64,000 bases of DNA from assembly GCA_019787685.1 (NCBI GenBank), contig JAHNUO010000005.1:1612001-1676000 (forward strand). Reading direction: 5' to 3'. Positions within the stretch are counted from its first letter, which is position 1, and each line of letters starts with the position of its first letter. Under the pieces are notes generated by a model. That model ran no database searches and was not told the DNA's origin. It saw only the letters and a program-made list of their open reading frames with translations. This document shows, piece after piece, positions 1 to 11,583 of the stretch. Made by a program: the position numbers and the translations under genes. The stretch is from Chiua virens. Taxonomy: Eukaryota; Basidiomycota; Agaricomycetes; Boletales; Boletaceae.

Positions 1-1843
1 CGTTAGCTACAGCGAAGTACAGGAAGTCGACAACGAGGGCCGTGTCCGCGAAGTAATCGTAATTGAGGACACTCCCCCTCCATCCACTATATCTCCCGCA
101 ACAACTCACACCAATGCCTACTCCGCCTCCTACCAACCTCCCCTCTACTCTGCTCCAATCAGGACCAGAGCCCGGGCCGCCGCAGAGGCTCAGGCAATGT
201 CCGCTAGCACTTCCTCAGCAGTCTTAGTGGCACCAGCGCCAAAGAAGAGAAAGCGGGACCAAGCCGATGACCCCCGTGGGACCGTCCTCAAAAAGGTCCC
301 TACCGCTATCCAGCAGCAGGCCGCCGTACCCTCCTCCAAGTCCTGGGCAAGCGGCAGCGGGCCTGCCACCACAGACGTACGTAACTCTTTCCTCATAATC
401 AGGTTAGTCAGAAACTCTGTGTTAATTCATCATCAGCCCAACGGCGTCGTTCCTTGTGATGACAAGGAAGGCCATTATATTATTGTTCCAGACGACATAA
501 TTTATAATCGTTGTATGTCGCTATCCGTTGGCAACATTCACCCATTCACACCTCTCATTTCCAGATCGCACAGTTCGCCTTCCTTGGCCAAGGTACCTTC
601 GGCAAAGTGGTCGAAGCAGTCGACATTCAAACACAGAACCGAGTAGCGATCAAGATCATACGTGCCATCCCCAAGTATCGTGACGCGAGCAAGATCGAGA
701 TACGTGTTCTCCAGAAACTCAAAGAAAGGGATCCCGCAAACGTTCAGTCAGTGCTCTATTTAGTAAGATCTCGCAGAATTCTGATATTTTCATTGTATTT
801 TCCAGCAAATGCATCCATTTACTCCACTGGTTTGACCACCGAAACCATATATGTCTAGTTTCGGAATTGTTGGGCATGTGTGTATATGACTTTTTAAAGG
901 AGAACGAATTTGCCCCGTTCCCCCGGAACCACATACAATCTTTTGCCAGGCAACTGCTTGGAAGTGTTGCCTGTGCGTTGTTGCCTTTCTGCATCCTGGT
1001 GTAACTCACGTGTGTCGTTCTAGTCCTACATGATCTCCACTTGATTCATACGGATCTCAAACCGGAAAATATCTTACTTGTGCACAACGACTACAGGCTC
1101 ACCGTTGTGCCCGTGCCTGGAAAGGTGAGTGGCTGCCACGTCGTACACGCAAGTGAGATGTAATGAGATTTCCATTTATAGCGGAGCGCTCCAACACGGA
1201 CGAAACGGATGCTTCAATCTACAGATATTCGTCTCATTGATTTTGGCTCTGCCACATTTGAGGAAGAGTATCATTCAACGGTTGTCTCGACGCGCCACTA
1301 TCGAGCACCGGAAATCATCCTGGGTACGCTTGCTTTCCTCTGAGTAGTTCAGCTTACGTGAACTTTGCGGTGCAGGTTTGGGATGGTCATACCCCTGTGA
1401 TGCATACTCATTGGGATGCATTCTTGTTGAATTCTATACCGGCGTTGCACTCTATCAAACACACGACAATCTCGAGCACCTAGCCATGATGGAAGCAGTC
1501 ATGGGAAAGATGCCCGATCGTTTCGCGCGTGCCGGGGCGCGGTCAAAGCCCGAGTTCTTCAAGGAAGGTCCTCGGCTTGACTGGCCAAAGCCCAAGGCCT
1601 CGCGGCAGAGCAAGAAGGACGTTCGTGCAACTAAACCACTTCTGGTAATTCCGCACCTTTCGCTATCTCAACCCCTTCGTTCACCGTTTCCTATAGGAGG
1701 TTATACCACCCAGCGACCAGATTAACAAACACTTTTTGGATCTCGTGCGGCGATTGCTTGCTTTCGATCCTGCTCAACGGATAACCGTGCGAGAAGCACT
1801 GCACCACCCATACTTTTCTATCAATGTCTCAGACGAACTGTAG
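1..1843 (+). CDS. KNS1: LAMMER/CLK dual-specificity protein kinase (5' truncated by window edge)
   Basis: C-terminal majority of a CMGC-group LAMMER kinase (yeast Kns1, fission yeast Lkh1), a nuclear kinase known to act on splicing factors and growth control. The frame is open from base 2, so the true start lies upstream. Seen in order: a disordered N-terminal region, glycine loop [18 protein letters not shown] with the ATP-binding Lys, catalytic loop [13 protein letters not shown], and the family signature EHLAMME near 1470. Exons read approximately 1-376, 437-512, 565-746, 806-972, 1024-1124, 1182-1323, 1376-1644 and 1697-1843; introns are 51-60 nt. Oddity: after the third exon's YRTVRL the frame must slip by one base in the cc at 582-583 to reach LGQGTFG, so this copy carries a one-base insertion or a sequence error. 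The family call is secure. Confidence 0.93.
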
Positions 1844-2772
1844 CCCAGATTACCACAGCTTATCTATTTCACTCTGTAGACCACCCTTTGCGCCGATTAC
1901 TCCACACGCCATCATATTCTTCATCCATCTGTCTGCAGCGCATCCACAGTCCCTCCTTGGTTGTTATTATGGTGTTCGGTTGTGGTCATGTACAACGCAA
2001 ATCAGCTCACCTCCATCGCCTCAGCATGACCTGTTTGATCCCTTTCACATCTGACATCTCCGCCTATCAAGTGCAATAATTGTTCTCTCTACATCCCTCA
2101 AGCATTATCGTATGTTTTACTTACCGTCGCACAAGGCAGTAGTGGCCAGTCATTGTAACACGCTATTTTCGAATCCCCTTCACAGCCGCCTGGTACTTTG
2201 GGAAGGAAAATATGCGGGACGAGGAACTCAGGCGATGGTAAGGCTGTTCGCGATACCTAGCGTATGTTGCTGATTACGACAGGACAGTTCAGCCATAATT
2301 ACACCACCATAGATCCACACCATATCGAATCATCTCTGCTCCCTGGAACGATGCGGCCGGAACCTGAATGTATGTATTAGTAGTAGACCACTAGTGTGCC
2401 AACTTGAAAAGTAATCAGGAGTAGTCAAGCTACTGGAATTTGACGAGTTGCGTTCTTCCGCCCTTCTTCGAACCGGGGCCGCTTCTCCCAAAATACCACT
2501 TCGTCTCGGGGGACCGCTCTATGTTTGCAATTACTCATTGCCCAAGCCGAAGTACCGCATCAGTTCCTTCCCCCACAACACGTTCTTACGTTCTCACAAG
2601 TACACATCCATCGGCTTCCTGCCCTCTTCCCTGGCAAATTTGGCCGCCGTCTGTGGATTTATCCCTCGTTCCTGCATTAACATGTTGCTCCCATCACGTC
2701 CTGGATGTCGATATGCGACGACCATATTCTGTCAAGGCAACGTTGGACCAGCAAATTATATCTCCGGCTGAA

Positions 2773-3147
2773 TTATACACTGTCAAAAGCTGGCATCGTC
2801 AAACAGTTCGTTAGGCAAGTCAAGGTAGAGTCCAAGTGACAAAATCGAACGAATGTGGCTCGCGCTGCCGCTCCGCCGCAGAGGCGTGCTTCCAGGACGA
2901 AGGCGTTGACGTAGTCTTCAATGTGCTCGATGAACCGCTTAGCCGCGTGATTGCAACTTCTCATAAAACTGTCTCCGGAAGCTACGAAACCCGGGCAATT
3001 GGGCTCAAGATAGTAAGCAACGACCCTTACTCTTTCGTGAGTTGTGCGAGAGGTATTGTCCTTGTTCTCTGGATTTTTCAAGCAAATGATGCCTCCTGTT
3101 TTCTTTACGCCACGTGGGTCCTGATCGTCACTGATCTCGTCAATCAT
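2773..3147 (-). CDS. Hypothetical ORF, 124 codons (doubtful)
   Basis: ATG-initiated open frame on the minus strand with no recognised domain. The middle (about residues 75-100) is enriched in Ala, Arg and Cys and could be helical. The ATG is directly preceded by an intron-acceptor-like 'ttctctag', so it could equally be an internal exon of a decayed gene. A similarly long frame exists on the opposite strand, which weakens the case. No homology is claimed; it may be a chance ORF in a 45-50 % GC interval. Confidence 0.15.
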   Translation of the reverse strand: MIDEISDDQDPRGVKKTGGIICLKNPENKDNTSRTTHERVRVVAYYLEPNCPGFVASGDSFMRSCNHAAKRFIEHIEDYVNAFVLEARLCGGAAARATFVRFCHLDSTLTCLTNCLTMPAFDSV

Positions 3148-3734
3148 CTAGAGAAGAATGACGCAATCACATCATGTCCATCTATCTCAGAAGTGTAGGG
3201 AAATGCCATCACTGACAGCAACTCACTGTTTGTCCTATTGGAAATGTTCGCTGTCTTTCGGTCAGTGCATTAAATGCATTGATCCATGCCTTGGATTGTG
3301 TGATTATGGTCTCGCAGTCCCCCGGGAAACTATTTCCCTTCTACGAAGGGTGGACCGACAGCAAGTCGGGAAAGTAAACATGATTTGCGCTGTAAGGGTC
3401 AGGTGAGGTGTCTTTGCGCCTCTCCCCATTTATGTTAAGCGAGTGTGTCCAAAGTGTCTGACATGATAATTTTTTTACGATGATGATGCATACTCGTATT
3501 GAAAAAAGGTTGTATGAGGAATATTCCACACCCCACGAGGAGTCACCACTGTGACTGACATGATTATCTTCCGTATAAACCTTATTTATAAATATCTTCA
3601 CTGCCACGAGCACCAGGAACGCGCAGAGATATACTTCTCACTCTTCTTGATCGCTGTCCCTAGAGCAAGCTTAGGCCCGCGGGGAAGACAAGCAAGATTT
3701 CCCGTATCAGGGCGGAACGCCGAGCGTGGACGAA

Positions 3735-4103
3735 ATGGACCCCAGTTTTTCATTCGCGGGGGCGGCCATCAAGATTCTCATAACCGGGATAAGCCGCTTC
3801 CACCTGAAAGGAAAGCGAATAGCTCCCGACAAAATTCATCAATGTGCGTCGGCCAATCCTCCGACCTCATGCTTCATCGATATTCCCAATGGATACATCC
3901 CAGGGACTGTGACTATAACTACTGCAACGAACTCCAGAGAACGTCTCATCTTGAGTTGGCCGTCAACAAGGAAGGCGGAAATTACTGCCTGTGTGGTGTT
4001 TTCTGTTGTGAAACAGCTGCCAGACCGCCAACTGTATCTCGCTTGTGATTATCGCAAGCTCGTCTTTGAGTCGTGTAGCTTGCGTGCGGTCGTACATGTT
4101 TAG
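3735..4103 (+). CDS. Hypothetical ORF, 122 codons (doubtful)
   Basis: Uninterrupted ATG-initiated frame without recognised domains. It contains a Ser/Thr-rich middle (GTVTITTATNS) followed by a mixed hydrophobic segment and four to five Cys residues. It ends about 760 bases upstream of the small membrane-protein ORF on the same strand. No splice-site pattern or family motif supports it, so it is listed only as an open frame. Confidence 0.15.
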   Translation: MDPSFSFAGAAIKILITGISRFHLKGKRIAPDKIHQCASANPPTSCFIDIPNGYIPGTVTITTATNSRERLILSWPSTRKAEITACVVFSVVKQLPDRQLYLACDYRKLVFESCSLRAVVHV

Positions 4104-4865
4104 CACGCTCACTGGTGACAACACGACTGCAGTAGCTTGGGTGTCTCTAGACTCTAGAGTTTAACGACATCAAATGATTCAAATCATCACGTTCTGAGAG
4201 GAGAAAGTTGTCCCTTGTCTGCAGGATCACTGATGGTTAGCGGAAAGCGATAATTTAATCGTTTATCGACTGGCAGGAGCCGATTCGATCAGTAATTCCA
4301 GACTTGTCCGGAAGTTGGTCGACTAGTCGACTACATCCGAGTCTCATCTACAGGATTAGAACGTGCCGTGTGGCACGCTGCTCAAAACAAATTACAAATA
4401 GCGAACCTCTCCCCTTTCACCACGAGAGAGTATATCGGCATGTGGTGCGCCATCGAAGAAATCTAGATCCTTTCTACCGCCCGGATGAGATTGAAGTTTA
4501 AAGTGTTACGTCGTACGAGCGCGTTACTAACTTAGGGTCTGTTTGCTGCAGGAAATGTTCGAGCTAAATCAGAGCAGTGCACCAAGTCGGTTCAAATTGT
4601 TACTACTTCGTTGCAATGTAAGAGTTCTGTTGCTAGTTAGTTCAGGGGATTCCATATATCTGATTCCATCATTCAAAACAGGCAACCTCGAGGCAATCTA
4701 GACCTTTTGTAACTCCCACATAAGTGCCACGACTATCATCCACACCATCCATCACACGATTTGCGGAGTCAACTTGTAGTCTACGCCTAAGGTACGTACG
4801 TTCCAGCTGCAGCTGGTGGCAACGACGTTTGACGCTCCAGATACGGAATTGCAGTGACGCTTATA

Positions 4866-5078
4866 ATGGGTCTGCTTCTGAACGAAGAGGAACTCGTGAA
4901 ACACGCTATCGAACACTTGACACCGCTGCTCGAGAAAGTGGTCGAAGAACTTATACAACAACTTTATTCAGTAACGTTTTGTGTATTGCTTTGCACTTTC
5001 ATGTACCTCCTCCGCGAATGTCTGAAAGAGAAAAGAGAGAGGAGGTTACACGCAGAGCAATTGAAACGAATACAATAA
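4866..5078 (+). CDS. Small single-pass membrane protein, 70 aa, unknown function
   Basis: Intronless ATG-initiated ORF. Residues 6-33 form an acidic amphipathic helix (NEEELVKHAIEHL then EKVVEELIQQL). About 17 residues follow as a likely membrane segment (LYSVTFCVLLCTFMYLL), and the tail is strongly basic and helical (KEKRERRLHAEQLKRI). This three-part organisation is unlike random translation. The DNA from about 4900 to 5310 resembles 6200-6545, where the corresponding reading frame is broken, so the ORF sits inside a locally duplicated element. No family is recognised. It could be a real small protein or the lucky open frame of a repeat. Confidence 0.4.
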   Translation: MGLLLNEEELVKHAIEHLTPLLEKVVEELIQQLYSVTFCVLLCTFMYLLRECLKEKRERRLHAEQLKRIQ

Positions 5079-5202
5079 TGTGTCGAGAAGCTTACAGGAC
5101 CTGGTAAGTTGCGCTCAGGCTGGACAATCGAGTCAACAAGATGACTGACTCGGTCGCGTCACTTTTCAGTAAGCTGTCTCGTAGAGTTACTTTAGTATTA
5201 GA

Positions 5203-5310
5203 TTGTGTCATTAAACCATGGGGGGTCGAATGTACGCATCATAGCGTGGTCTTGACGGAAATAGATCGGACCTCAGGCTCTTGAAAGGAACGTTAGTTCT
5301 GACTGGGAGC
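5203..5310 (+). repeat. Diverged repeat, copy 1
   Basis: Starts with 'tcattaaacca', then 'ggggtcgaat', then 'catagcgtggt.ttgacgg', then 'gaggaacgtt/gaaaggaacgtt' and 'gggag'. The same blocks recur in the same order at 6399-6545 with small indels. This is a direct repeat, probably an old duplicated element. It shows no terminal inverted repeats and no coding capacity. Confidence 0.55.
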
Positions 5311-6398
5311 AAATTCGTACCACTGAGTCTGAGTGAGCACCGGATCATCAAACACATAGTAATAGAAACTAGTAAAATGCAAATCCCGAGACAAGGATCT
5401 CCACCAATTTAGTAAACTTGAAAGCGATCGATCATCCGAGTCCAAGCGGCATGGAGTAAATAGCGAACTTGACCAAACAGAACAAAACATCTCCTATAAA
5501 CTACACGAAATGTTCATGTTAATCCATCTGGCGCAATGATTCAGATTCTTGCTACAACTTCCTTGAGGATATCCCAGGCTGTTTCTGCTGACTCCGCGTC
5601 CGACACCCTTACTGTGTTTATGAATACAAGGTGACAACGATCTTTGGGCTCGAAGCCGACCTGATTCAGAGGCTGCCCGAGCTAGCGACACTTTTTTGAG
5701 GACGAAAACGATCTCTTAGGTTGGAGTCATATTCTATTGTCAATTGATCGCTAATAATCGGAACCTGAAGAAGAAGCCGCTGGTGGCGACTCGGTTGCCG
5801 ACGTGGAAAGCGGTCGTCGAAACGGACGAAGAGCTCAGGTGGTAGGGGCCCATGCCGGATACGGTTCCGCCAATTCCTCAAAATCATCGGAAAAAGTGCG
5901 TCGCGCATGCTTACGGGTTTCAGGATAATACTCACTGGTTGGATTTATTATTGCATCTGCTCAGATGATTTCATGCTATTCCTACAAGCTGGCCGCTTTC
6001 TTTGGCTCCGACAGTGCTGCAGGCCTTTTGATTACCCTTGTATGGTTCAGAGTAGCACCTCGGAGATTCCCAACCAGACCTCTAACTCATCCATAACCAT
6101 TATTGTCAAATTTTATATACATCATTCGTTATGTTTCTGGTTTAACTTCTTCAGTCCGGGACACGAGGCTGTTGTGTTGTTACCAGCCCAAACTCAAACT
6201 ATCAGGGTGAGGCCATCATTTGCCTATGATCTATTGCCAGCCTCATTGGTCATCAAGTTCTGCGCAATGTTGGGCCCACTGGTAGAGATGACCATTTCTC
6301 GATAGTCACATTTTGTGGGTTGCCCTGAACTTCTACGCACCTCCTCCGCAGATGTGTGAAACATGAGGGGTTGCGCGTGCCTGGTAGGTCCTTGTCAG

Positions 6399-6545
6399 TC
6401 ATTAAACCACGGGGATCGAATATGCCACTGTATGAAATTGGCGTCATAGCGTGGTTTTGACGGAGAAACATACTGCGATGAACCTCCTGATTATCAGGCC
6501 AAACCGTGAATTGAGAGGAACGTTGGAAAGATCTGTCAGTGGGAG
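6399..6545 (+). repeat. Diverged repeat, copy 2
   Basis: Second copy of the 5203-5310 element in the same orientation. It carries about 25 extra bases after 'gatcgaat' and a further insertion before 'gaggaacgtt'. The following 'ggttggacaaaaacggatggtccgaa' at 6622-6648 is matched by a similar block at 31620-31645, which links this locus to the repeats near 30-32 kb. Confidence 0.5.
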
Positions 6546-6913
6546 TGGCAGTATACGGGCACTGTCGGAGTCGGATCCAGCATCTGTCAAGTGTCATGCA
6601 TACATGTCATGAACGCTTCAGGTTGGACAAAAACGGATGGTCCGAAACTTGAAATCTGTTCGCAATGCGGACATGCTAACTTGCTAGAGGAGATTGCTAA
6701 GGAGAGCGTCATCAAAGATGTCAGGGGATTGAGGAATTGAAGTGGAAGCGAAAGCGAAAGCGAACGAGTATTAATACGGCTCTGGAGTGTTTGTCTAAAT
6801 TTTCGGATTGTGAAAACATATGTACATATCATCCAATCGCCGCCGCTCGATAGGCATGTTCGATGAAAAAAAGATACAAGCAATGCATAGGGTGCAGTTT
6901 CATCAAGGAACAA

Positions 6914-8935
6914 TCACCAGTCGTAGGGATAAACACGTCTGACACACTTAGGTTGCGGCCGGATCCACTCGTCTGGTTCATGTTTGACAATGTTCCGCGC
7001 CATCTCCGAGAGATCTTCCAAGGTCGTGGATCGTGGATCAAAATTATTCAATATTCCTCGTGGTCCTCTGGGATCTTTGGGGAATGGTCTCGAAGCGGAC
7101 TTACCACTGATAGGGAGCGTAGGCAAATAGCATATTTCCTGTTGACGAAAGTCAATCTCGAAATAAACTAGCATCCAGATAATGCCAAAACAGTTAGAAA
7201 CGCACCTCGGGATCGCAGACAGGGTTGCACTTAACCCAGACATTCCAGTCGAGCCATGCCATCAACCGATTCAACTCCCTAACCCAAATGTTCCGCAATT
7301 CAATGATCTCGGCAATGTCGAGGGATTCCTTCTTGTTCAACTTTTCATCGATGCCCGCGTAGACCCCAGTTGCCCACATTTTCGTCACCACCCTGCATGT
7401 CTCTCGGGTGACTCCTCGTACAGCTCGAAAAATCAATTGCTCCGACTCTGTCATTAGGTTCAATTCGGATTCCATAAAGCTAGTGTGCGTCGTGGCGCAT
7501 AATTTGTAAATGGGAACCGTCCAGTCGAGCGCCGTCTTGTTGGAAGGATCTGTCGGGACAGCCGAGAGATAAAGGTAAGGGTTGAGCATGATCCTGAGCT
7601 GAGTTTGGGTTTTATTGGCGACATCAATGACTTCGTCTGGATCGGTTGTGGGTGAGCGCAGAAGATAGCGCATCAGCTCGAACCGATCGGCGAAACGGAC
7701 CACTATGATATGGATGAGTGCCATCCAATCAATTCCACTTGATCGACCCAAAGATCCAGCGAGGCTCTTCTCAAGCCTTGATTTCAAGGCCAAAAAATCT
7801 TCGCTGGATATGTTCCCCGCACGATGGTCCCACCTTTCCTGACCAGCTCGAATAGCAGTCAGTGAAGGTGCAAGTTGGATATCATAGAAGGAGACCAATC
7901 GAGCTAGATCGAGATGAACACGAATGTCCCCGGGAAAGTGATTCTCCCAAGAACCTGCATGCACGGATTCGAATGGGACAAATGAGCGCGCTGACCAAAG
8001 CCCTCTCAGAATGTCTTCATTGACGAGACCGGCAAATGCACACTTACAATATCCAGACCCATGCGGCCCGGGAAGTGTTAGATTCATGGAGGAAACCACT
8101 CTAATGACAGAGGGGAAATCACATATTATAACCTCACTAAAAAGAGTTATTCAACCAACGTAACTCCAAGAAGGGACTTATTACTCACAAAGACACTCCC
8201 ATCCTGTAATCACGTTCAATACGACATACATTGATATCGGAGGAAGGAAATTTTCACCTTACAAAACCATCCACATCGAAATCCTTTCCCCAATCACAAA
8301 GACCATGAGCCCGCTTCCATTCGTCTCTTATTACATCCTGACCGAGGGGTGGCGGTGGCTGTCCTTGTACAATCAAGTCTTGTGCATCCAATGTACCGAA
8401 TGGAATAAGCGCAGCACCGTTCCCGTCAAAATAGACCACCTTGATCGCTCGAGTAGTCGCAAGGGTGAAAAGCCGGCATTCGTGTGGGCCTTCAAAAAGT
8501 TCATCCTGGCAGAAGGTGTAAGAGTGTTCAGGACTTGTAGCCACCCATTCCAGGCCCTGCGGTAACTCGCTGAGACTCGTCCCATGGTAGAAGATTGTTC
8601 CTGTTGGGATGACACCAGGTACGATGTTATGTCCTAGACGAAACCAGATGGATCCATTTTCGATTGAAAGTGTTGAGAACACGTCACGTACCATTTCTCA
8701 TACGCGTATTGGGCCAGTGTTGAAGCAGCGAATGCACGGTCTCGAATACCAAGTGATCAGTAGCGTTGGGGTTCGGAAGCGCATTGAGCCTCCATTCATG
8801 AGAACCCTCGCCGTCGAGGATGTCTGGGTATTCATCTTGCCATCCGTGAATAGGAGCAGTGAGAAATGGCACCTGGTTCGCAAGCGCCTGGGCCAAACCA
8901 CTTGCAACAAGGCCGATTAGAGGTGCTCGCAGCAT
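6914..8935 (-). CDS. Secreted fungal protein of unknown function with HGT motif
   Basis: Multi-exon gene read from ATG at 8933-8935 to TGA at 6914-6916. The N-terminus (MLRAPLIGLVASGLAQALA) is a convincing signal peptide. Block one, about residues 80-210, holds GTIFYHGTS, LEWVATSPEHSYTFC, an RAIKVVYFDG strand and GTLDAQDLIV. Block two is a long, mainly helical region. The C-terminus has a Cys-rich end: WVKCNPVCDPE is spliced to EICYLPTLP, and the protein ends RPQPKCVRRVYPYDW. This block order matches a family I know from basidiomycetes and some ascomycetes as hypothetical proteins. The YHGTS...HSYTF arrangement recalls the NAD-binding His and Tyr of ADP-ribosyltransferase folds, but that is inference and no catalytic Glu was assigned. 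Introns include about 8639-8695, 8198-8264 and 7166-7231. Confidence 0.75.
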
Positions 8936-9902
8936 GATACCAAGAAATTGCCAGAGGTTGAAAACCCCCAATTCAACGTTGCCGTTATTACCGTCGGACT
9001 CAGAAGCATTACATTTATTTATTTTTGGACAAGCGATGTTATTATGTAGCAACCGAACTAGCTATCCAATTCGCCAAGGCAGGTGTGAAACACCAGGAAA
9101 AATGCACTCATGCACGCCCTGAATTCTCAGGGTGTGACCCAGGCTCTGCACGGTATTCGGTGACCCCGGTATTAGCGACAGGGGTGTTAGTGGGTATCAA
9201 ACTATCTCGGCCCCGTTACGTCATGTCATTCCAGATATATTTTACTTTGTTGGTGAAAGTGTTGTCTCATTTGGACTTTGCTAATTGTCAAGTCGGTTTT
9301 GAATTTTGCATAATCCATTGTGGTTTGATAGTGTGGTGGTGGACACCTATGGTTTCCTTGTATCTCGTTGCCCAGATGAGATGGGCTGCTTCTGAGATAA
9401 GGCAAGTAAAGAGTGCTCTTGCCACCACTGTTCCTAGTGCCAGTACATGTCACGTGGAAACAACATGAGCTGGCTCGAAAGCCAACCGGCAGGGGATTTT
9501 GTCCTCTTGGGCCACACAAAGGGACTAGCAATGCATTGTCAATCTGACTCGGAGGAGTATTTATGTACTTAAGCGATGCATGTTACATTTGCGCATGAGT
9601 TTTCGTCATTGCTTCAAGCAGACTGAGGAAAGAACATGTCTTCTCATTGACGAACTTCTGAAAGAACTGTGTATAATTGACCGTGGGCGAACGGATCCAC
9701 GGCATCGCACTGATTGTGCAGGTCGAGAACTGATTTATCTAGAGTGAGTGCTTGACATGATCTTCACTAATTTAGTGGCAAAGGAGTAACTAGTGATTAG
9801 TGATTCAGAGCTTGACCAAACAAAACAAAACACCACGAGTACCTTCCGATTTCCGGCTACTTGACCTTGAGGTAGAGCTGACCCAAAACAAATTCTGCAA
9901 CC
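8936..9902. promoter_or_regulatory. Divergent intergenic region between secreted-protein gene and complex I subunit
   Basis: This 967-base interval must hold the promoters of both flanking genes, which start at 8935 (minus) and 9903 (plus). It contains a 'gcttgaccaaacaaaacaaaacacc' block (9810-9835), similar to 'acttgaccaaacagaacaaaacat' at 5466-5490. A frame at 9025-9468 lacks a proper ATG and family features and is not called. Confidence 0.5.
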
Positions 9903-10295
9903 ATGTCCGACGATAGAGCTGAACTAATTAGAGGTGAGTACGCTAACATTCCTTCATGCGCCAGCTTGGTATCTTACTAGTTTTGGTTTATCGTCTAAAT
10001 TGCATTATGATTTTGCATGGCTCTACGGTCGGTCGGGACGTAGCTAAACTCCAGGAACGGGAAGATTTCATCCGCGAGTCATGGATCAAAGCCATGGAAG
10101 CCCGCCTGGTGCGAGACGAGCTCGTCAAATGCCAACGACATGAAGGCGTCAACTCTCTTGAGAACTGTCGGTGGTTGTCGGAAAAATACGCTCAAATGCT
10201 CCTAGGAAACAGGGTACGTCGGTCGGTGTCGCATGATATAGCAATTGACTAGGATCCGATGGTAGGTCAAGGGATACAAGAAGATTGATGTTTGA
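9903..10295 (+). CDS. NADH:ubiquinone oxidoreductase (complex I) PDSW/NDUFB10-like small subunit
   Basis: Accessory subunit of the mitochondrial complex I membrane arm, homologous to Neurospora 12.3 kDa and mammalian NDUFB10/PDSW. Three exons, 9903-9933, 10044-10213 and 10266-10295, give 76 residues. Hallmarks are REDFIRESWIKAMEARLVRDEL, with paired Cys residues in VKCQRHEGVNSLENCRWL, then a basic C-terminus (VKGYKKIDV). The short length matches fungal members of the family, which carry no cleavable presequence. Splice phases join cleanly at gtgagt...tag and gtacgt...tag. The gene converges on TRAP-alpha, 179 bp away. I see no anomaly. Confidence 0.88.
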
Positions 10296-10474
10296 GTAAA
10301 CGAGAGAACAATTTCCACAATACCATTGTTCACCCCAACACGCATGTTACGACTGCGGTCGCATACCTCACAATGTTCACTCCGAGTGCTTACGGATAAA
10401 TAATGCGCCCATCCAAAGCCAATCGACGATATACAAAGATCATCCATCTAAACTGACAAGAATAGGAGGGTTAT

Positions 10475-11583
10475 TCATCTCCTGCCCTTGCGTCGTCTTC
10501 CCTCGGTTCCACTTGTCTCGCCACCACTGGGCTCTTCTCCGCTGCTAACAGCAGTGGGTTTCTTCGCCTTTGGCTTCCTGAGATGGTGCTCAGGAATCCA
10601 CTCTTCCTCGTAGCTAGCACCACTAGCAGTGACCGTGACTGTGCTGGCAGGTGCGCTGGCATCGGGGCGAACACGCTTAGACTTTTTGGTTTTTGCAACA
10701 GGGAAATAGGTGAGGTAGACGAAATAGGAGGCACCGCCGAGGAATGCGGCGACGATCAAGTACGTCGATATTCTGAATGCGAGGCAACATTTAGCAAGAA
10801 ACACTATGATAGCACGAAAGGACTGACAATTTGAAGTCAAACAAAGAGCCCTCGGGCTCGACAACAGTGACCACCGAGTCGAATGCGGTGACGCGGTACT
10901 TGAGGTCCTAAAAAAGAGCAAGTCAAAAAATGAATGGTGGCAAAAGTCGGTCTTACGTCTACAGAGTGCTCTAGCCAAAGGTTCAGACGGAGGTCTCCCG
11001 GCTAAATTCAAGTCAGAAATGATAAAGAAATTAGATGATCATAGAAGGATACCTTGAACCTGTCACGAGGCACGTTATTCTTCGAGGAATATAGGGTTGG
11101 AAAGAACTTACTCGGAGTGAAATGCGTAAGGAATCTGAAGCTTGGTCTTTTCGAGTAGCGGGACACCATAGGTGAGCGAAGAAGTCTGGAGAGAATAATT
11201 GCGGGTCAGCGCTGAAGATGGGATGGAGAGACGAACGGACATTCTTCACTAGTGCACCGTTATCGGGATGATGGAAAGAACCACCAACAGACTCGAGCGT
11301 CACGTTCTGGTCACTTTTGTTTTCGACCAAAAGAAGAATTTGGTTACGTTCGCCATTAACTACATCTACGGAAACACGTCAGACAAGGGTTAGAGGAGTG
11401 GTCTATTGGACATACGACCAAAAGGATTTTGTTCCGGAAACGATGCTTGTATGACAATTTCGGGCTCGGTGGTCTCGACGGGCGCTGAAAGGCTTGTCAG
11501 CAAGCGTTTGGAAGACGAGACGGACACGCACATGCAGAGATGGAGAGAGCGAAGAGGGCGACGAAAGCAAGCACGAGACGCAT
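10475..11583 (-). CDS. Translocon-associated protein alpha subunit (TRAP-alpha / SSR1-like, Irc22 family)
   Basis: ER membrane protein that associates with the Sec61 translocon. The start ATG is at 11581-11583. The N-terminus (MRLVLAFVALFALSIS) is a signal peptide, followed after the first intron by a lumenal beta-domain: EIVIQASFPEQNPFG, then LLLVENKSDQNVTLESVGG, SFHHPDNGALVKN, a YRVTAFDSVV segment and VEPEGSLFDF. A single transmembrane helix follows (TYLIVAAFLGGASYFVYLTYF), then a cytosolic tail rich in Lys, Arg, Ser and Glu ending RRRKGRR. This order is the TRAP-alpha layout. Several 50-60 nt introns interrupt the gene. It is divergent from the enoyl-CoA isomerase gene, with 157 bp between starts. 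Confidence 0.87.

Larger units (their letters stand above)
1844..4865. other. Gene-poor interval between kinase and small membrane ORF
   Basis: About 3 kb with no recognisable conserved gene. Just after the kinase stop is presumably its 3' UTR. Two short open frames (2773-3147 minus; 3735-4103 plus) are listed separately at low confidence. Near 4650-4700 a stretch around 'gattccatcattca' resembles sequence at 31670-31700 and belongs to the dispersed repeat family discussed in the findings. No tRNA-like or rRNA-like sequence was seen. Confidence 0.6.
5079..6913. other. Gene-poor interval holding diverged repeats
   Basis: Apart from the two repeat copies (5203-5310 and 6399-6545) I see no supportable gene. 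Around 6280-6345 the sequence resembles the 3' half of the small membrane ORF at 4866-5078, including a shared 'cacctcctccgc' block, but its frame is interrupted. At 6738-6760 there is a short run of repeated 'gcgaaa' units. The right end is the 3' flank of the secreted-protein gene. Confidence 0.5.

Noticed and set aside
565..660. An unusual kinase glycine loop preceded by IAQFAF
   Set aside because: With the 513-564 intron the reading is YRTVRL followed by a one-base slip into LGQGTFG, which matches the LAMMER family.
9025..9468. 147-codon frame upstream of the complex I subunit
   Set aside because: It begins with a non-ATG codon, has no domain and lies in the only available promoter region for two divergent genes.
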